The translations under genes were made by a program, and so were the position numbers. Shown here piece after piece: positions 1 through 9,465 of a stretch of DNA of 64,000 nucleotides (positions are counted from its first letter, which is position 1; each line of letters opens with the position of its first letter). The DNA is from Candidatus Uabimicrobium amorphum (GTDB taxonomy: Bacteria > Planctomycetota > Uabimicrobiia > Uabimicrobiales > Uabimicrobiaceae). The stretch spans positions 3,596,001 through 3,660,000 of the forward strand of contig NZ_AP019860.1 in NCBI RefSeq assembly GCF_009002475.1, given 5' to 3'. The notes beneath the pieces were generated by a model. It was not told where the DNA came from and made no database searches. It was given only the letters and a program-made list of their open reading frames with translations.

Positions 1-1483
1 AAGAATAACGAAAAGAACCTTCCAATTGCCTTGGAAAAGGATTGTAGAACACATGATCAACGATCGTACGTACACGAAAATCCTCTACTTTGACAATCAC
101 ACGTAATTCTTTTAATGTCAGATACTGATTTTCTCCCACGCGAATTTGCGCAACATTGCGATGTTTTTTTGTCGGTGTTTGTCTTTGATAGAAATATTGT
201 TTTATTTTTCTACTTACATCGCGAAGTTTGCGATCTTGCTGATAGGGAATACTCGTTAGCATCTTTTGTGCTTGTTTCCACGCAGCGGTCCCCTCCTCTT
301 CATTGCCTTGTGCTAGCAACTGCTTGCCTTTTGCCACTAGCGCGTGTATATCGACGCTTATTTTTTTATCTTTGGCACTCGCAAGTAATTTTGCCACCTC
401 CAAAGTTTTCGATGTATGTTTGTAGTTAAGAGACAATAACTGTTTATGCGCCCGTTCTAATGATAACACAGCTTTCTGATAGAGCTCTTTTTGTAAATAC
501 GCTTTACCTTGCCGAACATTGTCATTGGCAGCGATGTGTATCTCGCGATCTTTTTCCACAGTACATTCTAGTATTTTTGTAGAGAGTTTTTGCGAGAGCT
601 TTTCATTTTCAGAACGCGATACAAAAACCAAGTCCTTTTTAAGCTTGTGTAGTTCACTCAAAGCTTGATCGTATTGTCTGTCCTTGCGTAATTTTGAAAT
701 GTGAACAAGAGATTTTTCGACTTTAGAGGATTGATTTTTCGCCACAACGGCAAGGGCATTTTTTACTTGGTCTGAATAGTGACATGTCGCTCTTAGTTGC
801 GGAAGGAACTCCGCAAATTTTTCCATTTGCTTAATAGAGGCATATGAACGGGCAAAGTTTTCTTCATTCATCTGCTGTGTTTTCAGTGAGATCTGCTCAC
901 AAATGTAAGAACCAAGATCCTTAGCCGACCCTTTTTTCTGCAAATGTTGGTAAAACACTTGTGCAAATTGCCCATAAGGATCGACAAAATTGTAGTGGTA
1001 TGGAACCCATTTAATAATCTCTTGTACCTTCTGCACTTCAGCTGTTGCTTGTGCATATTCGCCTTTTTCTGACAAATCCCAAGCATTGCGAAAAAGTTTG
1101 CGAATTTCCACTTTTACTCTTTCGATTTTTAGATCATCGTCTTCATCAGCAATAAGGAGATTAGCGCGGAGCTCCTCTGGTCGATGACCAAGTCTCTTTA
1201 GATCTATTGGCGGACCAGGAAAATCTCGAATTTCGTCAGGGGCAACGCGACCTTCACTTTCTGGTAACAAAAGTGTATCACTGTTTACAATGGTAACATT
1301 ATTCGATTCCTCAAGCTCTTCTCCCAAAGGGAGTTCTGCATCCTCAAGTTTTGGTTTTACCTCAGTAATCGTTTTATTTTCTTTGGCGGAATTTTGCGGC
1401 GTTTTTTCAGATATTTGTTGTGGAGCGTCCATCATCGAACAACCCACCATAAATATCAAAATGATGATTAACTTTGATTGCAC
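1..1483 (-). CDS. VIT-domain lipoprotein, 3' part beyond the window
   Basis: A continuous minus-strand reading frame of 494 codons begins at a GTG (1481-1483) preceded by an AGGAG box 6 nt upstream, and it stays open to the left edge of the window. The N-terminus has a short hydrophobic stretch ending in the lipobox MVGC, so the product should be an exported lipoprotein. A Glu/Lys/Gln-rich, mostly helical region follows with repeat-like spacing, possibly TPR-like. The last visible ~50 residues (VGENQYLTLKELRV, then VDHVFYNP and LEGSFRY) match the start of a VIT domain, the module usually found before a VWA domain. A VWA domain would be expected past the edge. A complete VIT-VWA relative lies at 33370-35547. 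The frame and lipobox are clear, the VIT call is good, and the middle region is not assigned. Confidence 0.8.
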   Translation of the reverse strand, partial: MQSKLIIILIFMVGCSMMDAPQQISEKTPQNSAKENKTITEVKPKLEDAELPLGEELEESNNVTIVNSDTLLLPESEGRVAPDEIRDFPGPPIDLKRLGHRPEELRANLLIADEDDDLKIERVKVEIRKLFRNAWDLSEKGEYAQATAEVQKVQEIIKWVPYHYNFVDPYGQFAQVFYQHLQKKGSAKDLGSYICEQISLKTQQMNEENFARSYASIKQMEKFAEFLPQLRATCHYSDQVKNALAVVAKNQSSKVEKSLVHISKLRKDRQYDQALSELHKLKKDLVFVSRSENEKLSQKLSTKILECTVEKDREIHIAANDNVRQGKAYLQKELYQKAVLSLERAHKQLLSLNYKHTSKTLEVAKLLASAKDKKISVDIHALVAKGKQLLAQGNEEEGTAAWKQAQKMLTSIPYQQDRKLRDVSRKIKQYFYQRQTPTKKHRNVAQIRVGENQYLTLKELRVIVKVEDFRVRTIVDHVFYNPFPRQLEGSFRYS

Positions 1484-1703
1484 TGTTTTCTCCTAAATGA
1501 AAGTTTTATTCACAGTAGCAAATGACAACCACAAGTTATTCAAATCTATAAACTTATATTAAACTTTTCATTGCAACCCCGCAAGTCTTTTCCTGAAAAT
1601 ATTTTATCGTAACGTTATATATAACAGAGGTTTAGCCACCCAAAGCCTTCCCAATCTTACACCGCAGCCAAATCGCGCCCATATAAAAACGCGTAAGTTA
1701 TAA

Positions 1704-1744
1704 TAAAAAAAGCACATAACCAGTTCTATCATGATTATGTGCTT
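1704..1744 (-). terminator. Rho-independent terminator after the 1749-1997 gene
   Basis: Arms AAGCACATAA (1710-1719) and TTATGTGCTT (1735-1744) form a 10-bp perfect stem. On the minus strand the stem is followed by a run of T residues. It sits directly behind the stop of the small membrane protein gene. Confidence 0.8.
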
Positions 1745-1748
1745 GTTT

Positions 1749-1997
1749 TCAAAATCCCATGATTTTTAACGAAAGGTATGGGGCAACATTAAAAACCAAA
1801 GTCACTATTTTGTATTGCGCCAAGTACTGGAAATAGCCTTTTTGTACATCCGCCTCTTCCATTTTAAACATTTTGCTGTGAACTTTGGTGGCAAAGTTAC
1901 CAAGTAAAAAAATCATTATTGTTGAAACCATCAATATCCCTATATTGATGACGGAAGCCCAACCCAACAATGTAGTTAATATTTCTGTAGACATCAT
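1749..1997 (-). CDS. Small two-helix membrane protein, DUF6868-like
   Basis: 82 residues starting at the double ATG 1992-1997, which has AAGGAG 4-5 nt upstream. The frame is open further upstream but has no comparable ribosome site. There are two hydrophobic helices, near residues 5-28 and 58-80. The sequence LLGWASVINIGIL at the start and VAPYLSLKIMG at the end resemble the uncharacterised family DUF6868 as I remember it. It lies 69 nt behind the glutathione transferase gene and shares its terminator, so the two are probably cotranscribed. The function is unknown. Confidence 0.7.
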   Translation of the reverse strand: MMSTEILTTLLGWASVINIGILMVSTIMIFLLGNFATKVHSKMFKMEEADVQKGYFQYLAQYKIVTLVFNVAPYLSLKIMGF

Positions 1998-2066
1998 TTT
2001 TCTCCTTATGGCAACACTGTTAAGATTTACACCTACTATATGCAAAAACAATGCCGTCCAAATCAA

Positions 2067-2732
2067 CTATTCGGTGAGTTTCTTTCCTGCTTTTGCGACT
2101 TCATCATGGTCCCCTAACTCAAGCTTTTTGGGTATTGTAATGCCTTTCTGGCATGCAGGACGTTCTCCTACTATTTTGCACCACCGTTGTAGATGATCTA
2201 AACCATCAATACTCACACCCGCCCAATCGTGGATACGAATCCATGGCCATGTCGCCATATCAGCAATCGAATACTCCCCCGCCAAGTACTCGTTGTCTTG
2301 TAAATGATTGTTGAGTACCTCATACAGACGCCGCGTTTCTTTTTGATAACGTTCAATAGCAAAAGGAATGTCCTGTGTTATATAGCGAAAAAATACGTTT
2401 GCTTGTCCTTGCATAGGAGCAATACCAGCCATTTGAAACATAAGCCACTGAATGGTTCGCGAACGTTGTTTCATGTCTTTTGATAAAAATTTACCTGTTT
2501 TTTCCGCTAGGTATATTAAGATAGCACCTGATTCAAATACCGCAAAATTTCCATGATCCCTATCGATAATAGACGGAATCCGGCCATTGGGGTTAATGGC
2601 CAAGTACTCAGGTTTTTTTTGATCGCCATCAATTAATGAAAGATGATGAACTTCATAAGGAAGTTGCGTCTCCTCTAACATAATAGAAACTTTATGCGCA
2701 TTGGGAGTTGCAGCAGTATAAAAATCAATCAT
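2067..2732 (-). CDS. Glutathione S-transferase, YfcG/Ure2-like
   Basis: 221 residues with AGGAGA ten nt before the ATG. An N-terminal thioredoxin-fold GST domain (residues 1-85) carries [20 protein letters not shown] with the cis-Pro, and [15 protein letters not shown], the glutathione-binding Glu-Ser pair. The all-helical C-terminal domain (90-205) contains [17 protein letters not shown], the usual N-capping box. This pattern is that of the bacterial YfcG/Ure2p class, which binds two glutathiones and shows disulfide reductase activity rather than detoxifying conjugation. No catalytic Cys is seen, as in that class. The gene is probably cotranscribed with the small membrane protein downstream. 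Confidence 0.9.
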   Translation of the reverse strand: MIDFYTAATPNAHKVSIMLEETQLPYEVHHLSLIDGDQKKPEYLAINPNGRIPSIIDRDHGNFAVFESGAILIYLAEKTGKFLSKDMKQRSRTIQWLMFQMAGIAPMQGQANVFFRYITQDIPFAIERYQKETRRLYEVLNNHLQDNEYLAGEYSIADMATWPWIRIHDWAGVSIDGLDHLQRWCKIVGERPACQKGITIPKKLELGDHDEVAKAGKKLTE

Positions 2733-2804
2733 GTGTTTCTCCTATATTTCAAATAAAAAGAAAACAGTCGCTCATTCACACTAAAAAATATACTCTTTAC
2801 GATC

Positions 2805-3042
2805 TATGGGCTGTCATCAATTAAATAAATATTTCCTTTACGGTGTCATCCCGCACTTGATGCGGGATCCACGCTTTTTAAGAGAGAAAGCAATAAAAGA
2901 AAAAAATTCTTATGTAAAAAGAAATTCTTGTCTTTATTGGGTTTTGCACTTTTATTTGTGGATTCCTGGTCAAGCCAGGAATGACACTAGGTGTATATTT
3001 TCTCTACATTTGGCGAGTTTCGCTAATTGATGACACGCCCTA
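2805..3042. mobile_element. TIR element (MITE-like) containing a palindromic repeat
   Basis: A 238-bp non-coding unit with terminal inverted repeats TATGGGCTGTCATCAATT (2805-2822) and AATTGATGACACGCCCTA (3025-3042). The same ends bound the element at 22047-22208. Inside lie two hairpins: TCATCCCGCACTTGATGCGGGATCC near 2846-2870 in essence, and ATTCCTGGTCAAGCCAGGAAT near 2962-2982. These belong to the same family as the tandem array at 63077-63770. No transposase gene is present. The TA at each outer edge suggests TA target duplication, as for the IS630/mariner group; the family assignment is inference. The remaining sequence up to 3282 shows nothing further. Confidence 0.7.
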
Positions 3043-3282
3043 GTACTCTAGAAAATTTAATTTGAGGCATCGCTTAAGTATCTGAAATTGCTAAGTTTTA
3101 ATGTTCCAAAGTACTAGTTTCCTCGAAACCTCTATAGATAGATACGAAGTTTTTAAAATTATGTTACAATAAAAATCATTTTAAATCTTATATCCGAGAA
3201 GTATATGAAATAATGGATTGTCACAAAAAATAGTAACCGTCAGTATCTTTTATTCATCTTTCCTTACAAAAGAGAGCATTCC

Positions 3283-4302
3283 ATGGAGAAATCAACCACC
3301 CCAGCCACAACAGATATTGTACAACAAAATCGTTTACGTCCTTTCATTTTTGGAATATTAAGCCTTGTGATCTTGGTAGCAAGCACAATATTTTTGTTGT
3401 CGATAAAGGAAGAAGGTGGCATCTACACGGTGTTGTTACGTCTTATGCAAGTTGTGATCCCCTGGATTCTTCTTGCGACCACTTTGCGATGTTTTCAGGC
3501 AGCTTTTATCTCTTGTTTTTATATACGCGTTGATGAGGAAGGAATTTGCCTCTCCATTCCGCTCTATTACCCCTTTTGCGTGTTTTTACCATATACCAAT
3601 GTCCTTAAAAGAAATATTCGCTGGGGAAATTTCCACGTCAAAGATATAAAGGTAAAAGCAGAGGGACAACTTGCCGAGGAAAGACTCATATCAATGACAA
3701 TAAAAAACAACAACTATACAATGAAAACATTTCCCTTTGTCGAAAGTGCAGAAGACATTTACGATACTCTACAACAAGCGCAAAATTCTCGCGGTAGCGA
3801 TATTTCACAGCTAAAAAGTGATGGTGAAATGGAATCCACCAAAGCAGATATGACTTGGTCAGTAAATACCGATTATTTTTGGAAGTGGTACAAGATTATT
3901 GGCTTTGCATTGGCAATCATAGCAACGTATCTATTGATCAACGACTACAACGGTGTTGTTGTGACAATCTCATTTATTGCATTTGCTCTGGTTGCATTTT
4001 TCCCCTACATGCTGTCCATTATAGACGAGATTGACTGGAGCACTTCCACTTCCAGTAAGTTTATGCGTTTTGCTACCTTTTGCAGTGGTGGCATATTTCC
4101 TCTTGTAGTCATTTTTGTAAAAAGTTTACCGCAAACAATCTCGATGGTGCTATTTCCTTGTACAATATTATTTTTGATCATTATGTCACTTGTCTGCTCC
4201 TGGTATTTACGACGCAGTATATTTATTTGGGGCAGCTTGGCAATCTTGACAAGCGGTATATCGAACTGTGTTTTAAGTGTACAAGATAAAGTAAGAACGT
4301 GA
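3283..4302 (+). CDS. Uncharacterised multi-pass membrane protein
   Basis: 339 residues with GAGAG before the ATG. About seven hydrophobic segments are visible: two near residues 20-75, then five between 205 and 335. Between them lies a soluble stretch of ~120 residues with alternating hydrophobic pattern (YIRVDEEGICLSIPLYYPF, then IKVKAEGQLAEERLISM) that could be a small beta-rich PH-like domain exposed to the cytosol. I do not recognise the family and assign no activity. The nucleoside hydrolase gene follows 63 nt later on the same strand and may be cotranscribed. Confidence 0.6.
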   Translation: MEKSTTPATTDIVQQNRLRPFIFGILSLVILVASTIFLLSIKEEGGIYTVLLRLMQVVIPWILLATTLRCFQAAFISCFYIRVDEEGICLSIPLYYPFCVFLPYTNVLKRNIRWGNFHVKDIKVKAEGQLAEERLISMTIKNNNYTMKTFPFVESAEDIYDTLQQAQNSRGSDISQLKSDGEMESTKADMTWSVNTDYFWKWYKIIGFALAIIATYLLINDYNGVVVTISFIAFALVAFFPYMLSIIDEIDWSTSTSSKFMRFATFCSGGIFPLVVIFVKSLPQTISMVLFPCTILFLIIMSLVCSWYLRRSIFIWGSLAILTSGISNCVLSVQDKVRT

Positions 4303-4365
4303 CTGTATTTTCAGTGAAAAGCAAGTTATAACAATCATTATGGCCTTTTGTATGCGACCGAAACG

Positions 4366-5349
4366 ATGGAAAAAGTAAAAATCTTTTTAGACACAGATAT
4401 TGGTTCCGATGTTGATGATGCTTTTGCATTGGCCTTAGCTCTAAATCATCCGCAAGTGGAACTCTGTGGTGTTTCGACAGTCTATGGCCCCACACAAATT
4501 CGCGCCCAAATCGCACAAAGTTTAATAAATGCATTCCAACAAGATATTCCTGTAGGCATTGGCGAATCAACACCAATTTCCAAACTAAATCCTATTTGGA
4601 CCACAGGAAACGAACAAGATAACTTAAAATTACCAGAGATAAATGTAAAATCCAAAATGTTTCACGACGCGATAGAGTTAATGCGTAGCAAAATCGAAGA
4701 GTACGAAAACGAGATTATAATTGTTTGTATTGGACCGATGACAAATATAGCCCATCTCATCGCCAAGTATCCACGAGTTACAAACAAAATCAAGCGTTTG
4801 GTTTTTATGGGTGGTGGTATTCAAAAAAAAGAGTCACAAATTCTCGATGTTGGTGTACAACACATTGCACAACAGTTCGAAATCACTCCCGAAAAAGAGT
4901 ACGTTACTTTTTATGAGCACAATTTAGGCGCTGATCCAGCGGCAGCGAACGCGGTACTTAATTCAGATATCCCCAAAATTATGGTGGGACGGAATGTCAC
5001 ACACAAAATCTCATTTCCCAAACAAGAGATAGTTGATATGTTGGATAACTCTTCCGAGGCACAAAGACTTCTCAAACATTTTTGTGCAGTATGGGAAAAA
5101 CATTGGCGTCGCGATATTTTCTATTTCCACGATCCTTTGGCTTTAAGCGTGGCAATAGATCCCACCATTGTTCGCAAAAAAATTTCCGTACAACTGTACA
5201 TTGACAATACCGGATACACGGATAGTTACGGAGACTTACTATCTGCGGGTTTCTCTCTTTGTTATCCGGAAAATTCCTCATTGGAAGCTGTTCTTGAGGT
5301 GAATATTCGCAAATTTTACGATATTTTTCGTACTTATTGTCTAAAATAG
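4366..5349 (+). CDS. Nucleoside hydrolase (inosine/uridine-preferring type)
   Basis: 327 residues from the ATG at 4366; an in-frame TTG at 4348 is possible but the family starts at the first beta strand. The N-terminal Ca2+-binding signature DTDIGSDVDDAFAL is intact, as are VCIGPMTNIA, VFMGGG, the NLGADPAAA segment that positions the ribose, and the C-terminal FHDPLAL with the His-Asp pair. These enzymes hydrolyse the N-glycosidic bond of ribonucleosides to ribose and base in salvage or catabolism. The C-terminal part is fuller than minimal family members. Substrate preference cannot be read from the sequence. The gene converges on the minus-strand small protein at 5358. Confidence 0.9.
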   Translation: MEKVKIFLDTDIGSDVDDAFALALALNHPQVELCGVSTVYGPTQIRAQIAQSLINAFQQDIPVGIGESTPISKLNPIWTTGNEQDNLKLPEINVKSKMFHDAIELMRSKIEEYENEIIIVCIGPMTNIAHLIAKYPRVTNKIKRLVFMGGGIQKKESQILDVGVQHIAQQFEITPEKEYVTFYEHNLGADPAAANAVLNSDIPKIMVGRNVTHKISFPKQEIVDMLDNSSEAQRLLKHFCAVWEKHWRRDIFYFHDPLALSVAIDPTIVRKKISVQLYIDNTGYTDSYGDLLSAGFSLCYPENSSLEAVLEVNIRKFYDIFRTYCLK

Positions 5350-5357
5350 CTACTCTG

Positions 5358-5531
5358 TTAGGATGAGAAATCCTTACCAAGAACTATAATTATCCCCACT
5401 AAAATCACCATCATTGCTTTCACAATATTTTTCATCTCGGCAGGAACAATCCCCGCATTCATATAGCCCACAAGCAAACCTAAGGCCAAAAAAGCTCCTG
5501 CAAACAATGCTGTATATGTATGAATATTCAT
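5358..5531 (-). CDS. Small two-helix membrane protein
   Basis: 57 residues from the ATG at 5529-5531, with a weak GGGGA box upstream. The frame is open upstream for 24 codons of unconvincing sequence. Two transmembrane helices are evident (TALFAGAFLALGLLVGYM and IVKAMMVILVGIIIVLG) joined by a short charged loop, with a short tail. I recognise no family. It is adjacent to a decayed ketopantoate reductase fragment. Confidence 0.5.
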   Translation of the reverse strand: MNIHTYTALFAGAFLALGLLVGYMNAGIVPAEMKNIVKAMMVILVGIIIVLGKDFSS

Positions 5532-5599
5532 TTTCCCCAACCTTTTACTTTTCTTTTGTATTGAGATTGCCCCGTTATACCACTTTCTTTCATGGGGAT

Positions 5600-5830
5600 T
5601 CACCCACTATTTGCATACGTGTATAATTGATCTAGTGCTGGTGTCGCAATAGATGTCCTTTTCGCCAACGCTCGAAATTCATTGGCAAGATGTAACATTT
5701 CTGTACGAGCAGCTTGGGCATGCCCAATCAGATACGTGGCTTTATTGCTATTTAACGCACGCATTGCCAGGGCCACTAACATAAACTCTGGTATCCACTT
5801 CACCAACTTGTGCTTCGATGGGACAATGGG
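5600..5830 (-). pseudogene. Remnant of a 2-dehydropantoate 2-reductase (C-terminal domain)
   Basis: A reading frame of about 77 codons bounded upstream by a TAG reads IPIVPSKHKLVKWIPEF and later NEFRALAKRTSIATPALDQL. This is the end of the C-terminal helical domain of the ApbA/PanE ketopantoate reductase family (full length ~300 residues). The Rossmann domain with its GxGxxG motif and the catalytic Lys/Glu region are absent upstream, where the kinase gene ends at 5891. I therefore read it as a gene fragment, possibly still transcribed but not an enzyme. Confidence 0.7.
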
Positions 5831-5890
5831 AATTTGATACTATTTTCGATGAATTGAACAAAGAGCTAAACATAAAAACATACATGATTT

Positions 5891-8182
5891 TTATCTGCCA
5901 AAAGCATAAAAGAATCCATCGTCACTAGCAAAATAGAGGTTGTTTTTGTCTATGCTCGCAGAACTGTATATTTTACCTTTTGTCTCAAATCTATCTAACT
6001 CTTTTCCTGTTTCACAATCGATCGCGTACATAGTACCATTTGTCGAACCAACGTATAGTACTTTTTGGGCAATAATAGGCGAAGCGAAAATAGGTTGTGC
6101 TGGTGTGGTGGAAAAACTCCATAACTTTTTACCTGTTTTCGGATGGAATGCTGACAATAATCCGCTAGAATCGGGAACATAAACACCATAGTTATTTACG
6201 GCTGCTGAAGCGTCCACGTTACCCGTCACAGATTTTTCCCACAAAAGCTTTCCGGTCTTTGCATGCAAAGCAAAAAAAGTATAGGAGTAGTCTCCAATAT
6301 AGACAATACCATTTGCGACTGTTGGCGCGGAAAAAATGATTTGATCTTTTGTTTGAAAACGCCATTTTTCCTTTCCTGTTTTATCAATGGCATGACAAAC
6401 TCCCTTAGTGTAATGTTTCGTTCCTTGTACTGGACGGCTATTGATATATATGTAATCTTGATAAATGGTGGGAGAAGCTTGAACCGCTCCTTTTGCTAAG
6501 AATTTCCATTTAAACTTAGGTTTCCGGCCTTTTACATCTAGGGCATAAAACATCTTTTCGCCATTTCCAAAATACAAAGTGTTGTTTTCTATAATCGGAG
6601 AACTATCAATTCCTCCATGAGAATTGTACTTGTCGATGAGTTGGCCAGTTCTTATATCTAGAGCATATATGTGAGCATCTTTACTTGCAAAATACACAAC
6701 GTCATTTGCGGCAACAGGTGTTGCCCAAATATCCTGGTCGGCTTTATCGAAAGTCCATTTGATTTCTCCATTAGAAGAATTTAGCGCATAACATGTTGTT
6801 CGCGCGGCAAATAAAATAAGCCCCTTGTATATCACAGAACTAGTTGCTTTTTTTTGTACGGGTGTTTTCCACTTCAATTTTTTAAATAAAATCGATTTCT
6901 CGTTGTAGACGCCGGTGTGAGCGTTGTTTCCTTGAAAAACAGGTCTATTTTTTACTAGACGCACTTCTCGATTTGTACTTTTATTGTCAGAGGTGTCGTT
7001 TTTTTGTGGTTTTTTGGTGTGTAAATTTTTGCTATGATCTTCGTGTGTAGAATAATTTTTCTCGCTTTGTCGTTGGTCGTCATTTGTGGTAAAGAGTACC
7101 CCCATAAAAACAAAAAACAAAACAACGGGAACAAAATACAAAACAGGATTCATATTTTTTTTCTTAGGGGGTTTTCGCCTGTTTTTTGTTCGCGAAGTTG
7201 TTTTATTACGCACAATTTTTCGTGGTATTTTCTTGCTGTGGTGACTTTCTAAATCGCGGATAAAGTCATCCATTTTTTGATAGCGTAGTTTTACATCTTT
7301 TTTTAAAGCGCGTTTACAAATTTGCACAAGAGAACCCGGTATATCACTCGAAAATTTAGCCTGGGCGTTGAGTACCTGGTAGAGCATATTGAAATTCGTC
7401 TCTCCTTCAATGAGAGGTTTTTTCATCAGCATTTCGTAAAAAATCGCACCTAAACTGTAAATATCACTTCTTTCATCAATGATGTTGACCTGACCATTTG
7501 CTTGCTCTGGAGACATGTATTGCAACGTACCTAAAAGCATACCCGATGTGGTAAGTCCTTGTTGGTTCTCTCGTAGTTTCGCCAACCCAAAATCCATCAC
7601 TTTTGGTTCATGATCCACCATCATAATATTCGACGGTTTTAAATCGCGATGAACAACACCTTGCTGATGAGCATAAGATAATGCTTTCGCAATTTTTAGC
7701 ATTACCTGACAAAGTTCAGAAATGGAATGATTTTGCCTTATGAATTCTTTAAGAAGAATGCCCTCTATAAACTCCATTGTAAAGAAGTCCTTGCCATCTT
7801 TGCTACCAATATCGTAAATCACAGCAATATTTGGATGCATCAAACACGCCATTGCCTGTGCTTCGATGATGAAACGCTCGCTAATATGGTTTTGCTGTGA
7901 GGAAAGAAGTATTTTCAGAGCGACAGAACGGTTTAACTTGGGATCAAAAGCATGATAAACTTTTCCCATACCTCCCTGGCCAATTACCGAGATGATTTCA
8001 TAGCGGCCAAATTTCTTTTTTTTGATTTGTTGTCCACTCTGCGCTATTTCACCGGGAAATGTTTTGGCAAGGGGTATAAAAACTTTATGGCATTGTCCAC
8101 ATGTTACAGGCTGCTTTTGCTCTATCTTTTCGTTGGCTAGAGTATAGCCTTTTTTACAATTAGGACAGACTGTTTTTCCCAC
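5891..8182 (-). CDS. Zinc-ribbon Ser/Thr protein kinase with PQQ beta-propeller sensor
   Basis: 763 residues from a GTG with GGGAGG 6 nt upstream. Residues 6-31 hold a CPNC..CGQC zinc ribbon of the MJ0042 type. The kinase domain (about 60-315) has the P-loop GQGGMGKVY, ATP-anchoring K90, HRDLKPSN with D180, DFG at 197-199 and SPEQA, so it should be active. A basic segment and one transmembrane helix (~346-364) follow. Residues ~405-763 are seven or eight PQQ-like repeats with the recurring W..PV/YFAS/YALD..TG pattern, predicted to form an extracytoplasmic propeller. The topology is a receptor kinase: external propeller, cytosolic kinase. The architecture is typical of planctomycetes. The ligand is unknown, and the gene stands alone with no obvious substrate beside it. 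Confidence 0.92.
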   Translation of the reverse strand: MGKTVCPNCKKGYTLANEKIEQKQPVTCGQCHKVFIPLAKTFPGEIAQSGQQIKKKKFGRYEIISVIGQGGMGKVYHAFDPKLNRSVALKILLSSQQNHISERFIIEAQAMACLMHPNIAVIYDIGSKDGKDFFTMEFIEGILLKEFIRQNHSISELCQVMLKIAKALSYAHQQGVVHRDLKPSNIMMVDHEPKVMDFGLAKLRENQQGLTTSGMLLGTLQYMSPEQANGQVNIIDERSDIYSLGAIFYEMLMKKPLIEGETNFNMLYQVLNAQAKFSSDIPGSLVQICKRALKKDVKLRYQKMDDFIRDLESHHSKKIPRKIVRNKTTSRTKNRRKPPKKKNMNPVLYFVPVVLFFVFMGVLFTTNDDQRQSEKNYSTHEDHSKNLHTKKPQKNDTSDNKSTNREVRLVKNRPVFQGNNAHTGVYNEKSILFKKLKWKTPVQKKATSSVIYKGLILFAARTTCYALNSSNGEIKWTFDKADQDIWATPVAANDVVYFASKDAHIYALDIRTGQLIDKYNSHGGIDSSPIIENNTLYFGNGEKMFYALDVKGRKPKFKWKFLAKGAVQASPTIYQDYIYINSRPVQGTKHYTKGVCHAIDKTGKEKWRFQTKDQIIFSAPTVANGIVYIGDYSYTFFALHAKTGKLLWEKSVTGNVDASAAVNNYGVYVPDSSGLLSAFHPKTGKKLWSFSTTPAQPIFASPIIAQKVLYVGSTNGTMYAIDCETGKELDRFETKGKIYSSASIDKNNLYFASDDGFFYAFGR

Positions 8183-8463
8183 AATTTCCTCCCTATTTTC
8201 TCATTTTGGTTACCTTAAGCGGTTGCTAACCTTTAGGGGTGCTCATCGCGAGCCAATCCCACATAGACAACAATCTTTTTATATGATCGCTACTTGTGTT
8301 TACTTTTCTGGTGTAAAAAAGACAGCGCCTAAATTTTTAAGTTCACTGATTTCCTCAAGGATTGTCTACAAACTTTTCATCCCAAAAATAGAACTTATTT
8401 AGATTTAGCAACTCTTTTATAGCAAAATGTAGTAAAAAAAGAAATAGTTTGGAATGGAGAACT

Positions 8464-9369
8464 TCAATCCACGGACCTTCGGTATTCCGTCGGTGTCATA
8501 CCCGTTTTCTTTTTAAATAGCCTAGCGAAATATTGTGGGTATTCAAAGCCCAGTTTATAGGCCACGGTTGCCACCGATGTATTGGAGCCAAGTAGGAGAT
8601 CTTTCGCCTTATCAATTATGTACAGATGTAAGTTTTCCATGGCAGTTTTACCAGTTTCTACCTTGAGCGCATCACTTAAATAACGTGGGGTCATTGCCAT
8701 TGCGCTTGCCACATCCTCTATTGTCGGAATGGTTTTCTCTTCCCACTTATTGTCGACAATATATTTCTCTACCTCATCAATGAACTGGTCCAGTAGATCA
8801 GAGTTGACTTCTTTACGGTGTAAAAACTGACGATGATAGAAACGATTGGCATATCTCAGCAGTGTATCCAATAGCGACAAAATCAGATCTTTACTAAATT
8901 CATCCTGGTTGTTGTAGTACTCTACCTCAATTTGGTCAATCACTTGAGCGATCATTTGTTCTTCTTTGGGTGATAAATGCAAAGCCTCATTTACTCCATA
9001 GCTGAAATAGCTATATTTCCTGATTTCATTCTTGATCTTGTGCCCACGAATAAAATCTTCGTGAAAAATAATTGCCCGGCCTGTTGCTTCAACTTTTACT
9101 CCTTTTAATTTAATTTCTTGATGGGGAGCCGTGAGAATCATCGTGCCGTTTCTACAATCATATTTGGTACGACCATAGAGAATCTCACCGGAGGTAACGT
9201 GCTTGAGTGATATGGAATAAAAATCACTGCTCAGTATCATATCAATATCGCACGCATCTTTATTAGATGACACAGATACCACCGAAAACAATGGATGTTC
9301 TGGTATGGAAAGACCAAGAAATTCATGGTACTCTGCCAAATCGCTGAAATGTATTTTTTCTGTTGTCAT
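8464..9369 (-). CDS. AraC-family transcriptional regulator
   Basis: 301 residues from the ATG at 9367-9369; upstream in-frame sequence to 9450 lacks family character. The N-terminal ~190 residues contain a cupin-like beta region (ILYGRTKYDCRNGTMIL) as in one-component sensors. The C-terminal ~100 residues are the two helix-turn-helix DNA-binding unit (TPRYLSDALKVETGKTAM, then VATVAYKLGFEYPQYFARLF and KKTGMTPTEYR). The gene lies 96 nt behind the alpha/beta hydrolase on the same strand, an arrangement common for a regulator and its target. The ligand is unknown. No clear ribosome site was seen, so the start is moderately certain. Confidence 0.88.
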   Translation of the reverse strand: MTTEKIHFSDLAEYHEFLGLSIPEHPLFSVVSVSSNKDACDIDMILSSDFYSISLKHVTSGEILYGRTKYDCRNGTMILTAPHQEIKLKGVKVEATGRAIIFHEDFIRGHKIKNEIRKYSYFSYGVNEALHLSPKEEQMIAQVIDQIEVEYYNNQDEFSKDLILSLLDTLLRYANRFYHRQFLHRKEVNSDLLDQFIDEVEKYIVDNKWEEKTIPTIEDVASAMAMTPRYLSDALKVETGKTAMENLHLYIIDKAKDLLLGSNTSVATVAYKLGFEYPQYFARLFKKKTGMTPTEYRRSVD

Positions 9370-9465
9370 AAGGCACACTCTATATTTTCTTATAATTTTT
9401 AATCTCCGTGGACCGCCTATAGGAGTAATGGGCGGCACACTTCTTTTCATATTACCTTTTTGTAC

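Noticed and set aside
883..1086. A 67-codon minus-strand frame inside the VIT lipoprotein gene
   Set aside because: It is out of frame with the long continuous coding frame there, and its amino-acid mix is not protein-like.
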